A DNA stretch of 64,000 nt from Ligula intestinalis (Eukaryota > Platyhelminthes > Cestoda > Diphyllobothriidea > Diphyllobothriidae), in NCBI GenBank assembly GCA_036362985.1, contig JAYGXS010000003.1:38305340-38369339 (forward strand), written 5' to 3'. Every line of letters starts with the position of its first letter. Position 1 is the first letter of the stretch. The notes under the pieces were generated by a model that searched no databases, was not told the DNA's origin, and saw only the letters and a list, made by a program, of their open reading frames with translations. Position numbers and translations under genes: made by a program. This document shows, in pieces, positions 50,601 to 62,387 of the stretch.

Positions 50601-52234
50601 GTCAAAACCGACGGTCAAACTGTCGTGTTGGCAAATTATACGAAACCAACGACCCGGATAAGGTGCATAGAAAAGGGAAGCATCCAACCAAAAATCAATA
50701 CAAACGACCGGCTCGGTAACCATTACTGAAGGAATATTGCGTCCCAGAATGGTTCTAGTCGAGGGGAGCTGGAAACTGTGGGAGACGGATTAAATTGCAA
50801 ACTTTATGAAATTCACACTTTACAAGTTAGGGTGGTTGAAGTAACAAGATGTTTCCTGTTTGGTTTGAAGCGCATAACTACACGGAAACTGTGTTCATTC
50901 GCCAAATCTAAGAAAAGCGACTACAGAGGAAAGGGTGAGGACAGTGTTACAGCACAGACCAAAGATGGCGATTAACAGCATAAAACAACACCACCGCCCT
51001 CCCCCACCCATCGCAATTACTACGACTTCGTGACAGCCATTTAAAATTTTCAATTTAGCAATCTTCCATCCGCGCAGTTAAATGGTGAAAAGAAATAGGA
51101 TGTTAAGAGACTGGGTCGAGAATGCCAAGTGACTCGAAATACCCATGCTCCATTGGGCATATCCATGGGTCTCAAACGGAAAAAGTGCCTGGTATGCCTC
51201 ATTGCTGCAGCAGAATTAGGTTTTGCAAACTTCCTTCCAGGTTTTGGAGCTCTAACAAACACTGTGCAGACATATATAGGGATTAATCAATCCCACTTAT
51301 GAGGCATGTAGCAATCAAAACCTACACGTTGGTCCCCTGTGAGCCAGCCTTTCCGTCAGTTAAACGGTGCGATGAAAATGTCGGGGGTTCTACACACAGT
51401 CTTCCTGAAACTGGCATGGAGGGGAGAGCGTTTTTGGATAGGGCTGTCGCTTCGGCAGGATATCATCAACATTGCCCAAACCCCCACCTCCATTGTCTTC
51501 TTCGTCCTCAGATAGGAATCTCGGTGATGATGCTCCAAATCTCACCCCGCCATCTGCCGAGCAAAGCGTATAATGGCAGAAAAGCATGCAGGTGCGATAG
51601 TTACCTGACTTATAAAGAGCACGACTGCAAGTAGTAATTTGGGCAGCTATTACTAGAAAGGCTGAGCGGCTAGGCTCAACAATTAACACCACTATATCGA
51701 TGGAACCCTGGAGACCTGTGTGTGACCCAGATGAGGGTGAGAAAAGCTTGCGCGGGATTGAGTTCGCTTATTGCTTCTATACTGACAATGTTAGTATCTT
51801 CGAGAGCTGAGTAAGGCGTGGGGCCATGTAACCAGCAATACGGTACGATAGTCAATCTCTCCACGAGATTGGTGTTCCCTCCATACACATGAGTGAGGGG
51901 GAGGGGGGAGAAGGGAGCAACAATGTTCGTGGGAGATTAGGCGTCTGTGAAGTGTGCATTTTGGATATTCTCGATTACAGAGGTCAAGGGAGTCAAAAGA
52001 GACGGAGTCACAAAGGGCAGGAATCACAAACGGGCGCACTCTGGGAACTACACCCTTCGAGTCATAGGGTTACCAAGTATCCTTGCTAGTACGATGCTTC
52101 GAAGCACACACATATACCAGTAATTGTGGCGGCCATGGGGCAAAGTGGTAGCAAGGAGGGCCGAAATAACAGAAAAGGATATGCTTACTTTTGCATATTT
52201 TTGAAGCCCATTACATGAAAGTAAACTGTAACTC

Positions 52235-52380
52235 AAAACTTAGCCCTAAATTAACAAGTACCCACAACTCAACATAATCCTGACCCTTATGCCCAACTCT
52301 GATCTTCGGCCTAGCCTAACCTCACCTTGATTCTAGACCCAATTTTCCCGGAATCTGGCGCAGGGCCACATGAGCTGCGG
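52235..52380 (+). repeat. CCTAA-like degenerate repeat, copy
   Basis: Tandemly arranged, diverged TAGCCCTAAAT / CCTGACCC / GCCTAACCTCACC units ending in GGAATCTGGCGCAGGGCC. See 54140-54300. Confidence 0.45.
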
Positions 52381-53323
52381 GTGGCTCCTACGTCCTGTCT
52401 AGGCGGCTACCTAGATAAGCCTTATCCGAAATGGGGGTTACGACTTACCTAAAGAAGAATCAATTTACTAACAGAGAATTTAAAGTTGTCCGAGAGCAGA
52501 CACCCCATCTCCCGTTCTCTATCGAGGGAGGGTACATTATTTTGGCGCATGTAGTGGTACAAGGTTTTGGGTTGCAGAAACCGCCTTAAAACTAATCAGA
52601 ATAGGAACTAGAAAAACAAAATTCCAAGTGCAGCAAGGTTCGAGCATAAAAAAAACCAGTCCAGCTGCTTGGAAGTCTTAGTAGTTTTAGGGCGGTACCC
52701 AGACTACAGGAGTTTTTTTCGACCTGTGAAGTTGATACCGTCTGTTCGGCCAAGTACGTAGGCACTGACAAGCAAAAGCATCATGCTATGGTCCAAGCGC
52801 ATATGTGAGTGGGCAAATGTGCCACGGAACCGTCGGCGGCGTTAGCTAGAGATGACGGTGGGATAAAGCAGCCGCGTTGGGGGAAGGGGGAGGTTTGATA
52901 CAACAGCCCGAGTTGGCCTTAAAGATGCACGAGGAGAAGGGTGAGAAGTCGAAGATTGAGAATTGTGAAAGACAGCGCCGACATCAGTCGCAGTGATCGT
53001 CCCTCATCGGAGACGACAGAGCACTACAGAACCGTCGCCAGTGCAAATTAGTCATAACAAGGACTGCACGCGATGGAGGAGAACATAGGACCACACAAAT
53101 TAGGGGAGACTTGTGGCGACTCGTGCATGCGGCAGAGGAGAGGGAGGATCGGACAAGCCGGTCGAAAACTAGTTCAAGTCCCATTTTAGTACTTTAGAAA
53201 TGGCAGGTTTACAACACTGTGAAAACCATTCAGTAGAGTTGCCCAATATTCACTAAACTGGAGAGGCCGGTGAGGCTTGTTCGAGGGCAGTCGCAATCTA
53301 CTAACATTTTACATAGTGCTCAC

Positions 53324-53941
53324 CTGATGAGAATGTTGCTGTGACTGACTAGGAAACATCGGCAAATGGGGTCCACTTGAGACGGAGGAAATACTGTCAT
53401 TTGGCATGGAGATTTGACTGGACGTTTGGTGTCCACAGCCACTGCCACTTGAAGAAAAACCATTGCGCAAAACAGCAGAGGAGTTCGCGGCTGTCACCGG
53501 ATACCCGCCCGTACTGTTGGTACTGCCACTGTAGGCAGACAGACTGTTGCGATCACTGATGGACGCGCTCAGGAGGCCCGCCTGAGACGCCGAGATCTGC
53601 CCAACATTGCCAATCTCTCTTGACTGTCCGGAGGTAGTACAGTCGGCGGAAAGATCACTGCTCATGTGTTGTTGCTGCTGCTGCTGATTGCGGTTGAAAA
53701 TAATGGCCGCTGCGGCGGCAGCAAAGGCGTCCTCCTGACTGGTCTTGTCGCCGAGTACTGGAGCCCCGAGGGAGTGCCCGCTGCGCGGACTCCGGTGCGC
53801 GTTTCCGACCCGACTGCCGGCCCGAGCGAGGATGGCCTCGGCCTCATCGAGCAGTTGGTCGGGATGTTCGGTGGCAACGGTGAGAGCCTGCAGAAGTTCC
53901 TCTAGGTTGGAGATCTCATTCAGCAAACTAGTTTCCGATTC
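53324..53941 (-). CDS. MTSS1: MTSS1-like protein, exon B (end of the IMD, then Ser/Gln-rich linker)
   Basis: The acceptor TTTTTTTTCTTTTCAG (AG at 53943-53942) opens in phase 0. The first 40 or so residues, ESETSLLNEISNLEELLQ then ALTVATEHPDQL, align with the closing helix of the vertebrate MIM I-BAR (EEEISMLGEITHLQ then LKSLTMDPHKL). The rest is a disordered linker: RSPRSGHSLGAPVLG, a poly-Ala run (AFAAAAAAI), a poly-Gln run (NQQQQQQHMSS) and several Ser/Gly-rich stretches. The donor CAG|GTGAGC ends in phase 0 and joins exon C. At 206 codons it is unusually long for an internal exon. Homopeptide runs here could be polymorphic. Confidence 0.9.
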
Positions 53942-54139
53942 CTGAAAAGAAAAAAAACAGGTGAGGTGCAATCATTGTTTCCTCCTAACGACTGTTTACA
54001 GTCAAACTGTGGCAGATTGAATCAGCGCAATCGCATGGCAGATGTCACAGTCCGCAGATCAGGATTTGGTGGGAATTGTTGACGCGGTTGCCTGCGACAG
54101 ACTATGCGGACTAGGAACGCTCCAAAATTCCAGGAAGAG

Positions 54140-54335
54140 CACTTATTCCCGAGTCCTAAGCCTAACACCAAATCAAACCTTTAATATAGCCCTAATCTTA
54201 ACAATGATTTACTCTCAACCCCAACCCTAACCCGGTCTTTGCTCTACCCTTAACCACAACCCTAATCTGCCTGGAATTTAGCGCAAGGCCGCTTGTATAA
54301 CGCAATGTTCCTATGTTCCTATCCTGTCGCAAGGT
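54140..54335 (+). repeat. CCTAA-like degenerate repeat, copy
   Basis: Units such as CCTAAGCCTAACACC, CAACCCCAACCCTAACCC and CTTAACCACAACCCTAATC are followed by GGAATTTAGCGCAAGGCC and TATGTTCCTATCC. The closing GGAAtytaGCGCAAGGCC block is shared with 43160 and 52350. Confidence 0.5.
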
Positions 54336-57007
54336 CGCATAAACTAGCCCTACCCAGGAATCAATGCGAGAATTAATGAGAATTAAGGTAACAAGCATTA
54401 CGTTTTTTGCTTTAACTAAAGCCCTCGCAGTTGCAAATAATCGCTTCCTCAAGGACACCTAAGTACGCCGAAATGGGAAAGGCTGGGGCAAAAGCAAGTG
54501 TGGGAAAAAAACAGAAGGTGGTATTAAGCTATTCTGGAGCTCTTTATTTTGACTGATGGGCAAGTTTACTTTGGAAAGTCAATTGGCTTAAAGTTCACTC
54601 ACTTTTTGTAAACGACATACAATGGGGTGTTGGTGGTACGAGGTAGCGGCAATCGTTCAAATATAAAGTGGTAGACTCGTGTTCACTTCAACACGATACC
54701 CGAAAGCATATAGAGAATTCTGAGAGTAAAGATTCGACTTGATAGCTGGCAAGAATTTATAGCCCAAATTAATTTGAATGGATGTGCTCTGATAGGTAGG
54801 CCTTCACCGTTTTCCCACACGATTTAGCTATAACCCAATCAAAACAATCGTACATTCTTATCAGTCACCAAATACCTGAGGTCATCACACGCCAAGTTCC
54901 CATAAACAGCCGTTTGCAAATTCAAAAGGCACCCTCGATAAGCTTCTGAAGAAACCAGCAAATGCAACAATCTGCAGCGAGACAGCAGCAACTAGTTCCG
55001 AGTACCGTCCTTCTCCAAGCTTTCTTACCTTCAAACTGCTCTACCGGGATTAGGGTTGCAGTTTCAGCTTCGAGGTACGGGGAGTTTTCGCGGTTTATCC
55101 TTTATTATAAACTCCGCAACACCCGAAAACACGCTTAAAAGGATTGCCATAATATATTAGGACGGAAAAGAGCCATATATACGCATGCATGTATTTGTGC
55201 AGCATATTCACTAAGTATCAGTTTTATATTACTTTAAAAGACTGTACGAGATGAAAATATTCGGGCATGGTCGGGTATCAAAAAGAAACGAAATTTGCAG
55301 TGTGTTGTGGCACGTGTAGAACGAATGAGTGCGTAAGCACTGGAACTAGTCGTCACGATCTAGCGTCGTGACTAGAGAACGCGGGAAGGCGAGAGAGGGA
55401 GGGAGGGAGGTAGTGGAACTGGTGTCATACAAGTTCTTTTCGTCACGAAACATTTGCTTAGTTGAAGAAAAACTAGGTGCCCTATGGGGAATAAGCTGTA
55501 CTGAAGGAGCCACACAAGTCGGAGGTGAGTTGCTATTGCCCTCATTGCGCCGTTGGTATGGCGCCACAAACAAGGCGACAACAAAGTGTTAGCTGTATCA
55601 GTGGAGAGAACAACACGAATATCTTCTCTTCAAACAACCTGTATGAGAGAGACATACTAATATCAGCTGAGCTAAGCGTAGGTGTGGGTATCAGACTGCT
55701 GCAGGGACTAGCAAATATGTGTGGTGAGGGGCGATCAGCAAAGCCGGCAGCTGACCCGGTGAGAACGCATGTGCCGCAAAAAGCCGGCGGTTTTTATGAT
55801 GCATTGGTTTTTAGAACGCACCTGGAGTGAAAGTATCAAAATTAAAAGACCTCTGCTGTTAGCGTCGAGGAATTCCGTGCGTAAACACTCCCAAGGCATA
55901 AGTTTTGTTCAGCAAATGCCCTTATTCTGCATCTCCGACAGCTATTTTCATCGAGTCATGTATATTAACAAAGAAAACGGTCTAGTAACAGTAACCATTT
56001 CCTGTAATACGTGTACGAAAGGAGAAAAGACAAGGGAAAATCTGATAAGAGGCTGAATGGTTCATCTTCAGACTACTTAATATCACCTTAAAATCCAAAT
56101 GACGATCGATAAATTGTGTTTCCGCCAATAGTGTAACACTGAGACGATGGGTATAAAACAAGCTCCATAAATAGTCCGGCCTAGCTGGCTACCTTCTCTG
56201 CTGATGAAGGTCAGTAATCAGAGCCTTCAATTGAGCACAACTTTTAACTCTGCACCTAGAAATGACCGTAGAGATGATCTTTTTTTAATTTTGTACGTCG
56301 ACGGTTAATCTGAATTTTTATTACGACATACAGTCAGGGCCACTTTTCCGTCGTGCGTGCCGATCTTACAACCAGCCAGAATGCAATCATTTTCGTTTCC
56401 ATCGAAATACAAAAGGCGGAGGATCACCGAGATGAAAGAGGCCTTTGCTACAGGCACTGAGCAATTTTTTCAAGCTACACATTGACACCAATCCGTCAAC
56501 TGCTTGTACTTGGCACTGCTGTGATTCATGCTTAACTTATTCGACCTCAATAGTGTGACGAATAGTACTTTTACGCACCTCATTACCAACAAAGACGAGT
56601 CTTTTGTGATTCACCTACTCCCTTTTTTTATTTAGCAACGAAGAAAAAAAGAGCAAATACCTAAGGGCCAATGAGTTCAACAAATGCGTAATGGGGAGAA
56701 CTAGAAAAACAAGCTTATAGCAATACTGATTTTAGGCACATTTTCTCCGTTTCGTACTGTCTCGATTGATCAGCCGGACGTTAGCGGCAGCAGCAGCAGC
56801 TGAACGATAACAACACAGGTCTTAGAGGAACTCAAGTCTTGTTTACACAGTTGGTTTGTAAAAATAAATAACTAATAAATAAAATAAGACCTTATGTTTT
56901 TTCATAATTTAATTTGGAGGCCCGTTTTATCACATCCAACGCGGTCATATGAGTGCATTTAAAAGAACCAGGGTGTTCTACTGTTTAAGAAGCCGTCAAA
57001 AGGGAGA

Positions 57008-57158
57008 ATTGTTTTTTTTAAATGACAACTACTAAAAGATTCAAAGCACAAAACATAATTCTCATATAGGTAGTTATACTATTTTAAGTATAACTACCTA
57101 TGTGAGAATTATGTTTGTGCTTTGAATCTTTTAGTAGTTGTCATTTTAAAAAAACAAT
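57008..57158. repeat. 151-bp near-perfect palindrome (foldback)
   Basis: Arms 57008-57080 and 57087-57158 are reverse complements with one base indel and only one or two substitutions, around a 6-nt ATTTTA centre. The arms are AT-rich, with terminal ATTGTTTTTTT / AAAAAAACAAT. There are no open frames. It could be a TIR-only MITE or a source of long hairpin RNA within the intron. Confidence 0.93.
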
Positions 57159-57184
57159 CATACCTAACCGTCAAGACGAGTATT

Positions 57185-57335
57185 CGGGCTCATTGACAGA
57201 GCATTTTACTCAATAAACGAACGTCCCAGGTGCGAATACCAGTTTGTCCACACTTGGGATCGGGTATAACTGACTGATGATGGCTCATACGCCAGAAACG
57301 GTCTACCTGGTCTTTGTCAGAATATGTTACCAATC
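57185..57335 (+). mobile_element. tRNA-derived SINE tail with hammerhead-like core
   Basis: B-box-like CAGGTGCGAATACCA is followed by ACTTGGGATCGGGTATAAC and then ACTGATGA (CTGATGA 57274-57280). A perfect TGGC / GCCA stem around TCATAC comes next, then GAAACGG. The head matches 10.2 kb (CACTTGGGAT-GGGTAT) and the core matches 35.9 kb. The A box is decayed. Confidence 0.62.
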
Positions 57336-58157
57336 ACCATGTGAATACTTGCGAGAGCTCCAGATTCAGCCTCAGAGCCCAGTTGGACGAGCATAGTGAA
57401 AGCCACTTCATCAAAAAGATCTTTTTTTGATATTCTGGCAACTAATGCATTTTCCTTTCTATTCAGTACACTGTATGTTCGGGTGTCTTGTAGATAAATA
57501 GGTTTATCTTACAAAACAAGCAAGTTCGTCTACACATACAACGATTTTCACCTCTACGAATGACACACAAAAGTGTGGGACAAAACCAAATTCAGCATTG
57601 TATAGTCGTCAACGGATGTTCAATTAGTTTTCGCAAAGGTTAGATCTAGGGCAGGCTCAGCGAATCACAAAGTACTAAGGTTAGGGCTGGGACACCGGAG
57701 CAGGCACTCTCCCTGGAACTTTGCACAAAGTAACCTGCATTCTGGGGAATTCCTATCCCCTTATCACACTGTCTCTCGAGCAAGTGAGATACATTCACCC
57801 TACTGGCAAGAACCAATGATTGGAATAAAATGTCAGTAACGCCGACAGTGCGAATTTTCTTTTTTTAGGCACGAGTCAGTCTCGAAAGAGTTTATTTCTT
57901 GTCGCATGCTGCTTTTCGCATGAACTGTCAAGCAAAAAAGCAATGAACTAGTTATGGCAGACCAGCTAACGGTCTAAAACAGGCTCTACGCAGCTGTCGC
58001 CTGACAGATATCGGTTTGTTTGACGTGAATGTTGACCTTGTCGAACCAAATGACAGAGCAGTCGACTGGCATGAGTTGTTGCCTGAATACAATTTCGGCT
58101 GAAAGCCAATGCTGCCTCCTACCCAGACAGTTCGATGAAAAAAAGCAGACTGGTTGG

Positions 58158-58162
<5 letters not shown>

Positions 58163-58209
<47 letters not shown>
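58163..58209. repeat. (GA)n microsatellite
   Basis: About 23 uninterrupted GA units. The Ser-Leu and Arg-Glu repeat frames across it (57952-58436) are artefacts. Confidence 0.95.
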
Positions 58210-58210
<1 letters not shown>

Positions 58211-58799
58211 GTGCCCCATGAGGATAGGTTTGTGCGTGTGAGAGGGGTGGGAGAAGCGAAAGATGAGTCACGCGAACGTCTAAAGAGCGTCTGCAATGAA
58301 ATCGGCCTCCTTCTCCCTTTGTTCCAGTCGACGAAAAGTAAACTACGAGATCACTGATAATGGGTGAATAGGAGGGAGTGAGTGCGAAGCAAAGTATTTC
58401 CAGCAGAAAAGGAGATAAAAGCATCGGTGAGCGCAATACTCTGGTCCGAAGGTGGACAAAGGAACACCCAGCTGGTTATATTCCCAGCGATAGCTCCGAA
58501 TGTATAAAAAATATTAGCTAATATCCAATAAATAATTATAGCGAATGATGGAAAAGGTTTGCATGCCATTGTTTTACAAAGGAAACTAACAAAGTTCGAA
58601 AGGAACCCCGCGGTATTAAATGTAATTTTCAACAGCACACATCAAAGTGTTAAGTGTAATAATATTGTTTTCAAGCACTGTGATCTAGTTGGAAAAGGTT
58701 ACCGGGTTTTTATATGCTGAAAGACCTTAGCATGTCCGATCACTACGGTTTCCACCTCAACGGCAACTACAAGATGAACAAAGCTGTAATTTTAACGAT

Positions 58800-59885
58800 G
58801 CTACTGTAAGGAACAGACACCTAGATGGCTTATAGGTAGGGCAAATCAACTACTTTCATGTCGGCTATCCTAAAGCTGAGATTGCAGGACAACATCCTGG
58901 ACAGGAAAGTTCTAGATCAAACAGCGATTGTTAAAATCCACGCCATATTGAGACAATTGCGACTGTGCTGGAGCGGTCACCTCGTGCGGGTGGACAGCAA
59001 ACGAGTACCCAAACGCCTCACCCATAAAGACGTCGCTAAGGATGATCACCGGCCAGAAGATCAAGTCCGACGTTACAAGGGCCACTTGACGAAGTCCTAG
59101 AAAAGCTTGTCAATCAATCTAGTGACCTGAAAAGACCTCGCCCAGGACCGATCGACCGGCGAAGAGCAGTGAAGGTCGGAGCTGCAATCTATAAGTTCAA
59201 TTTTATCACTGCCGTCAAAGTTGAGAGTGAAGCACACAAGTCTTGAGGGTCCCAGATCTGCAACGCTGTAGTTAACCCCCTACTGACATGCCCACGATGT
59301 CAGACAGTGTTCCATGCCCCAAAACGCCTCGTTGGACACCTCCGGAGTCAATTCACTAAGAATTTGCTCCTGCTCCAAACGCGGCGGCACCTAGGCCGTT
59401 ATCCACCGTCGCCACGGCTTATCACAATCCCAGTGTCCAGCTGCCATCGACGGTGACGACCACCATCACCCCTCACCCGTACTGCCAGTACTGCCATCGA
59501 TCACCACAACCACCCTCAACACTAGTGATTTGGAGTCGGCCCCAAGCTGTCTTCACTGCCATTGCACATTCTCCTGACGCATCGGGTTAAGCAGTCACTT
59601 GCAGCTCCATCGAACGGAAACTGATGAACCAGCGTACAGTTCGTGCGTCCGCCTTTACTATCCACACTGCCCATGCGCCTTCACTCAGTGCGTGGGCCTT
59701 AATGGTCAAAAACGTCTCAACGCAAACCTGCGGCAAATCAACACAGGCTTGATCACAGCACCACTTTTTTGCCTTACCAGCACCTACACAACACATGAAC
59801 ACGTGCTATATTACAACGCTGATTTGCTAACGGCACCTCCGACGCGAGGGAGGAATATGATCCTCGGCTTCCGCTTCATGTAGCT
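58800..59885 (+). mobile_element. LINE C-terminal region with C2H2-like finger tail
   Basis: Frame 58858-59100 reads VKIHAILRQLRLCWSGHLVR and RVPKRLTHKDV, the conserved L-R-W-x-G-H-V-x-R tail of RTE/jockey-type LINEs. Further on, in decayed frames, come CPRCQTVFHAPKRLVGHLRS (about 59288) and LHRTETDEPAYSS then YYPHCPCAFTQCVGLNGQKR (about 59600-59720). These are degraded C-x2-C...H fingers of the kind found at the end of flatworm LINE ORFs. The linker 59440-59540 is CCACCATCACC-rich. It is inactive, with frameshifts and stops. Confidence 0.8.
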
Positions 59886-60059
59886 CCGCTGCCACATGTG
59901 TGATCCGAGCTTGAGACTCTCACGGTGCGCTAAGTGTCGAAGCTTGCCAACTGAAAACTGTAGTCAGCCCAGCGTATTTTGTTTGGAGTAGCCGACTGCA
60001 GACTGAGCGTCAGTCTGCAATGACGCCTTCTTACTGTGGTCTTTATGGCACTCCTACTC

Positions 60060-60310
60060 CATGGGATCCAAGCTAGGTGTGGCGGCACGCTTAGGGACCG
60101 CTCCGGCAGCGCTAGCCACTGGAGCTCTCTAGCGCCTTCGGTCCTCGTGACTCATTCATGACACCGGGCCCAGGTTGGGGAGCGAGAGGTAGTGCGACAG
60201 GTGCAGCGCAAGTCTACCCTTACAACAATCTAATTCACTTGCAAGTCGCGAGACCAATGGTGGACCTCGTCGCATACGACAGTCGAACGGTTTTGCTCGA
60301 TGCCAGTGAA
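60060..60310 (+). repeat. dispersed repeat family copy
   Basis: It shares CACGCTTAG, CGGGCCCAGG, GAGCGAGAG, GCGCAAGTCTAC, TGGTGGACCTCGTCG and GACAGTCGAACGG, in order, with 6220-6450. Confidence 0.6.
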
Positions 60311-60754
60311 ATAAAGCCTCTTTCTAGCGGTTAAAATCATTGGCAATCGCAGCAAACGACAGAACCGATGGGCACAAGTTGCCTTCATAAGGCTTTCCAT
60401 AGCAGACTTCAATACAACCATGTATAGTAACCAGCCTTATGGGCATTAAGAAGAGAAGTATCACAAGGAAGAGCTAAATAATCTAGAGGGCGACCCTTAC
60501 GCTCTTTGTGTAAGGAATCAGAAAACAGTCTACCAGTTTATAAGGAATTGGAGAAACTGTCTTTTATTTCCTGAGGATGCATTCCAAAAGCTAGTAGCTG
60601 TAAAACAGAAAGTCCTATTTAACGGCACGAGCACCACTTTAGCATAAATTGAAGGACCTGCAATTAAAGCAGCAAATACAACGAGAATTCGGTCATCTGA
60701 TGACATAACAGGGGTAAAGCAAACAGAAAGAGAGATCATTAGACAAAAACTTAC

Positions 60755-61217
60755 CAGAGTAGGCTTCAAGGAGTCAAAGAAGAAACAGTAGCGACCTCGT
60801 TCTGCGAGCATAAGCCTGCGTATGGAAGCCCGTTCGACGTCCTCCAACCGACGTGCTTTATCCTCAATTGCTTGTAAAGCAGCCTCCGTTTGAACGGCCA
60901 GCGAACTTGTTGTCGCAAAGGCGCGGCTTCCTCGACTAGTCGAAGCCGGTCGACTAGGGGGCTGAGGGGGCGGTGGCTGGCCCAGACCAACGCCATGGCC
61001 GATGCCTTGGTTCGCCATACCGCCGCTGCTGTCTTTTGAGCCACTCTCGTGCTTGGATAATTTTCGTTGAAGACGATTTGCCTCGGCAACAGCACGTTTG
61101 AGTTCTGCGCGAGCACGCTTGACTTCTCGACTGTGTTGCTTTTCTATCTGGCTTACGGTGCGTTTCCAGTCGTCCAAACGCGATGACAGGGGATTTGCTA
61201 AGCAGGTAACAAGCTGA
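60755..61217 (-). CDS. MTSS1: MTSS1-like protein, exon A (I-BAR / IMD domain, helices 2-4)
   Basis: The exon encodes the central part of an IRSp53-MIM homology domain, which binds PI(4,5)P2-rich membrane, bundles actin and drives outward curvature. The start QLVTCLANPLSSRLDDWKR corresponds to vertebrate MIM SALIDCLINPLQEQMEEWKK; SQIEKQHSREVKRARAELKR matches NQLDKDHAKEYKKARQEIKK; and RRLEDVERASIRRLMLAERG then RYCFFFDSLKPTL matches LLLEETEKQAVRKALIEERG then RFCTFISMLRPVI. Between the matching helices sits a Gly/Pro/Ser-rich insert (from HESGSKDSSGG to about ATTSSLAVQ) much longer than in vertebrates. The acceptor TTATTACTTTAG (AG at 61219-61218) starts with one base of a codon. The donor CTG|GTAAGT ends in phase 0. 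The N-terminal IMD exons lie beyond the window. Confidence 0.92.
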
Positions 61218-62387
61218 CTAAAGTAATAAGAGGTTGATTCCAGTGTGAGTTGATTTTACTGATAACTGAAAATACGAGCCAATAAAAAATAAATCACTGA
61301 TTCCAGCACATGACGATGAAGTCAAAATATGCGATATATCTTCATGGAGGAGAACTTAATATAAGCGTGATTATAGTCATGTACTTATGGGCAGTATCTG
61401 CTAGTACCACTAGAAACATCTTGCAGTAAGGACGATCCTCGTCTGTAGAGCCTAGGAATTGACTGTTAAAAGCTATGCATTTTTTTCTGTCAGTGGGAAT
61501 TCACTTATTTTTATGACCTATCAAAAATTCATGATTTTGAAGCCAACTTACCAGATCAAGTATTTTAACAACTCGCTTGTTCCAAAAAATTAAACTTGTT
61601 CATTCTAGCTTATACAACTAAATAGTAAATTTGATTTCAACAAAAAATACATAGACGGGAGAAATCCCATCATCAGATGCTATAATAGTACTGGGTGAGG
61701 AGAAATTGTACACCTCTTAAAAAAATGCGGGTGACCCCTGGACCAATGCAAAAGCACAACTAGAGAAATATGCTGATCAAGAAATTTTAAAAGATGCTTT
61801 CGATTAGAAAAGATTACCAGGAAGTAGACTTTTGTTAGATTTTCTTCTCGATCGTCCACAAAAGCAGATACTATAAAAATGACTAACTAAGTAATATGCT
61901 CCGCTATCCTCCCCCTACACCTATTTTCGATGCCCCTACGAATTCAAATATATTATCCAAGTATTTTTGTTAGTGCTCATTTAACGTTTTACGCTCGAAC
62001 AAATGAAATCTGTTAGTCTTCGAACAAAAAGGTTTTTGATTGGCCAATAATTTTGAAACCGACCCGTTGTTACACGTGCATTCACGGTTTTGAAACTGTG
62101 TGTTGGGTACTTTCCCTAAGAAAGAAAACCCTTTTTACGCTGTTAAGAAAACATCATATAAGAGTCCACACAATTTTGCAGTGGGTGAGGATTATGCTGT
62201 ATACTTTGCAAACAACACTAACTTTTGAGCAGACAAGTTTTGTGAATGGACAGATCACGGATATGACATGAAGAGACATTAATTTCTACCAAATGAGCCC
62301 AAGAAAGAATACGTTTATGCACTTTTTTCTATAAAAAATATTTGAATGAATTATACTAAAGAAATTTAATGAAAAAAATAGATACAG

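Larger units (their letters stand above)
48554..53323 (-). other. intron between exons B and C of the MTSS1-like gene
   Basis: 4.8 kb, donor CAG|GTGAGC and acceptor TTTCCAG. It contains a hammerhead-like block (49681-49745, -), a LINE 3' tail (50.2-50.6 kb, +) and CCTAA-like repeats (48.9-49.1 and 52.2-52.4 kb). The rest (50.7-52.2 kb, 52.4-53.3 kb) has only short unrecognised frames. Confidence 0.7.
53942..60754 (-). other. intron between exons A and B of the MTSS1-like gene
   Basis: 6.8 kb, donor CTG|GTAAGT and a pure pyrimidine acceptor. It contains a CCTAA-like repeat (54.1-54.3 kb), a 151-bp palindrome (57.0 kb), a SINE (57.2 kb), a (GA)n repeat (58.16 kb), a LINE tail (58.8-59.9 kb) and a dispersed repeat (60.06-60.3 kb). 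In 54.5-56.9 kb I see only short frames without motifs. Confidence 0.7.

Noticed and set aside
43981..51888. Possible homology between - strand frames 44202-43981 and 51888-51676
   Set aside because: Both start MxGxxTxLV and end FHRY-SG/TG, but the nucleotide sequences do not align convincingly between those ends.
57952..58436. Ser-Leu / Arg-Glu repeat open frames
   Set aside because: Artefacts of the (GA)n microsatellite.
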